Below are positions 63,277 to 64,000 of a stretch of 64,000 bases of DNA, piece after piece. The stretch covers positions 36,168 to 100,167 of the forward strand of contig JBAKBP010007419.1 of the NCBI GenBank assembly GCA_037953745.1, given 5' to 3'. The translations under genes and the position numbers were made by a program. The stretch's first letter is position 1, and each line of letters opens with the position of its first letter. The notes below the pieces were generated by a model. That model searched no databases. It saw only the letters and a program-made list of their open reading frames with translations, and had not been told where the DNA came from. Origin of the DNA: Lithodes maja. Taxonomy: Eukaryota > Arthropoda > Malacostraca > Decapoda > Lithodidae.

Positions 63277-63278
<2 letters not shown>

Positions 63279-63479
63279 CACTAATGACACACATACAAAA
63301 GGTTTGAGTAGTTTTGTATGTATGTGGCGAATCAGTAAGATAAGACACGGTGTCGCCATAGCCCAAGTAAGCTTTCGGGAAAACAATATTACGGGGTCGT
63401 GGTACAGTGTAAACATTAAAGGGTATAATACAATCTAAATACAATCAAATTAGGTATTTTGATATTGATTTACCCTTGA

Positions 63480-63580
63480 TATTTGATATACCTTTTTATC
63501 TTTCTCTATCTACAGTATATTCTATTTTATATACTCAGGTCCAATCCCCACTTTTCCTATTTTTGTTTTATATTTATATT
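63480..63580 (-). mobile_element. SINE-like unit S2, copy 3 (decayed)
   Basis: On the minus strand AGGAAAAGTGGGGATTGGACC, TGAGTATATAAAATAG and a degenerate GATA-type tail (TAGATAGAGAAAGATA). It matches the 3' half of the S2 unit at 52200-52260. Confidence 0.5.
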
Positions 63581-63649
63581 TAATGGATTAGTCACTGCCA
63601 ATAAAGCTTCCAAACGTTTATAATAAGCCTTTTCCAATCCATGTTCTTG

Positions 63650-64000
63650 CAGTGTAACGCCAAAATATAAGAACTACAATCAAACGTTCAGAAAAGCCAA
63701 ATAAAGAGATACGGTAATGCCACAGCGTAATATCTGCCCCAAGCTTACAGGAAAACAATCATACGAGAAGCGGTAGTGCCATAATGAAGAAAGTGCCCCA
63801 AACACACAGGAAAAGAATTATACGAGACCCGGTAATGCCATATTTTAACATCTGCCCCAAACTTACAGGAAAAGAATCATACAAAAAACGGTAGTGCCAT
63901 AATGAAGAATCTGCCCCAAACGTACAGGAAAACAATCATACACGAAGCGGTAATGCCACAATGAAAAAAAGGCCCCAAACATACGGGAAAAGAGTCATAC
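63650..64000 (+). repeat. 59-bp satellite-like array running off the window
   Basis: The CTGCCCCAAAC word recurs every 59 bp (63736, 63795, 63854, 63913, 63972). Units share CAGGAAAACAATCATAC, GAAGCGGTA(A/G)TGCCA and TAATGAAGAA. Units differ at several positions, so the array is not recent. A single related unit occurs earlier, at about 63340-63405 (GTCGCCATAGCCCAAGTAAG, GGGAAAACAATATTACG). Confidence 0.85.

Overview
The window looks like a gene-poor, repeat-dense stretch of an animal nuclear genome. Animal-type retrotransposons (Ty3/Gypsy, CR1-like, RTE-like), TTAA-flanked miniature transposons and very abundant CCA/CTA, GT, CT and GATA simple repeats suggest an invertebrate. A decapod crustacean fits best, but this is inference. 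I found no convincing host protein-coding, rRNA or tRNA gene, and every long open frame belongs to a mobile element or a tandem repeat.

Region 1 (1-19810, minus strand) holds LTR retrotransposons in tandem. A complete element (LTR 2531-4335, internal region 4336-10094, LTR 10095-11899; each LTR 1805 bp) shares one LTR with a partial element on its left and the other with a partial element on its right. Their pol order is protease, integrase, reverse transcriptase, RNase H, so integrase lies before RT as in Gmr1-type Ty3/Gypsy elements. The right-hand element is split by a 3.2-kb TG...CA insertion with a 4-bp target duplication, probably a solo LTR of another family.

Region 2 (19811-41300) is a nest of non-LTR elements. 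It contains a near-complete RTE-like element with a 1003-residue ORF (minus). CR1-like family A (copy A1) is interrupted by a family B copy. Three family B copies (B2, B3, B4) are stacked inside each other. A second family A copy (A2) follows. An older degenerate RT element (D) is split by a younger 5'-truncated RTE copy. Long CCA/CTA arrays sit at the 3' ends of A1, A2 and D.

Region 3 (41300-64000) is dominated by miniature inverted-repeat elements. Families M1, M2 and M4 are flanked by TTAA and several share a single TTAA with a neighbour. M3 and M5 have perfect terminal inverted repeats. Also present are minisatellites of 34, 33, 39, 31, 21 and 59 bp, a 642-bp tandem duplication, a third family A copy (A3, minus), a fifth B copy (B5, minus), SINE-like units and microsatellites.

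The layout records successive mobilisation. The intact or nearly intact ORFs (RTE at 19921-22932, B ORF2 at 28489-31494, gag-pol around 4625-9855) mark the youngest elements and probable sources of activity. The short elements have no coding capacity and must have relied on enzymes from elsewhere.
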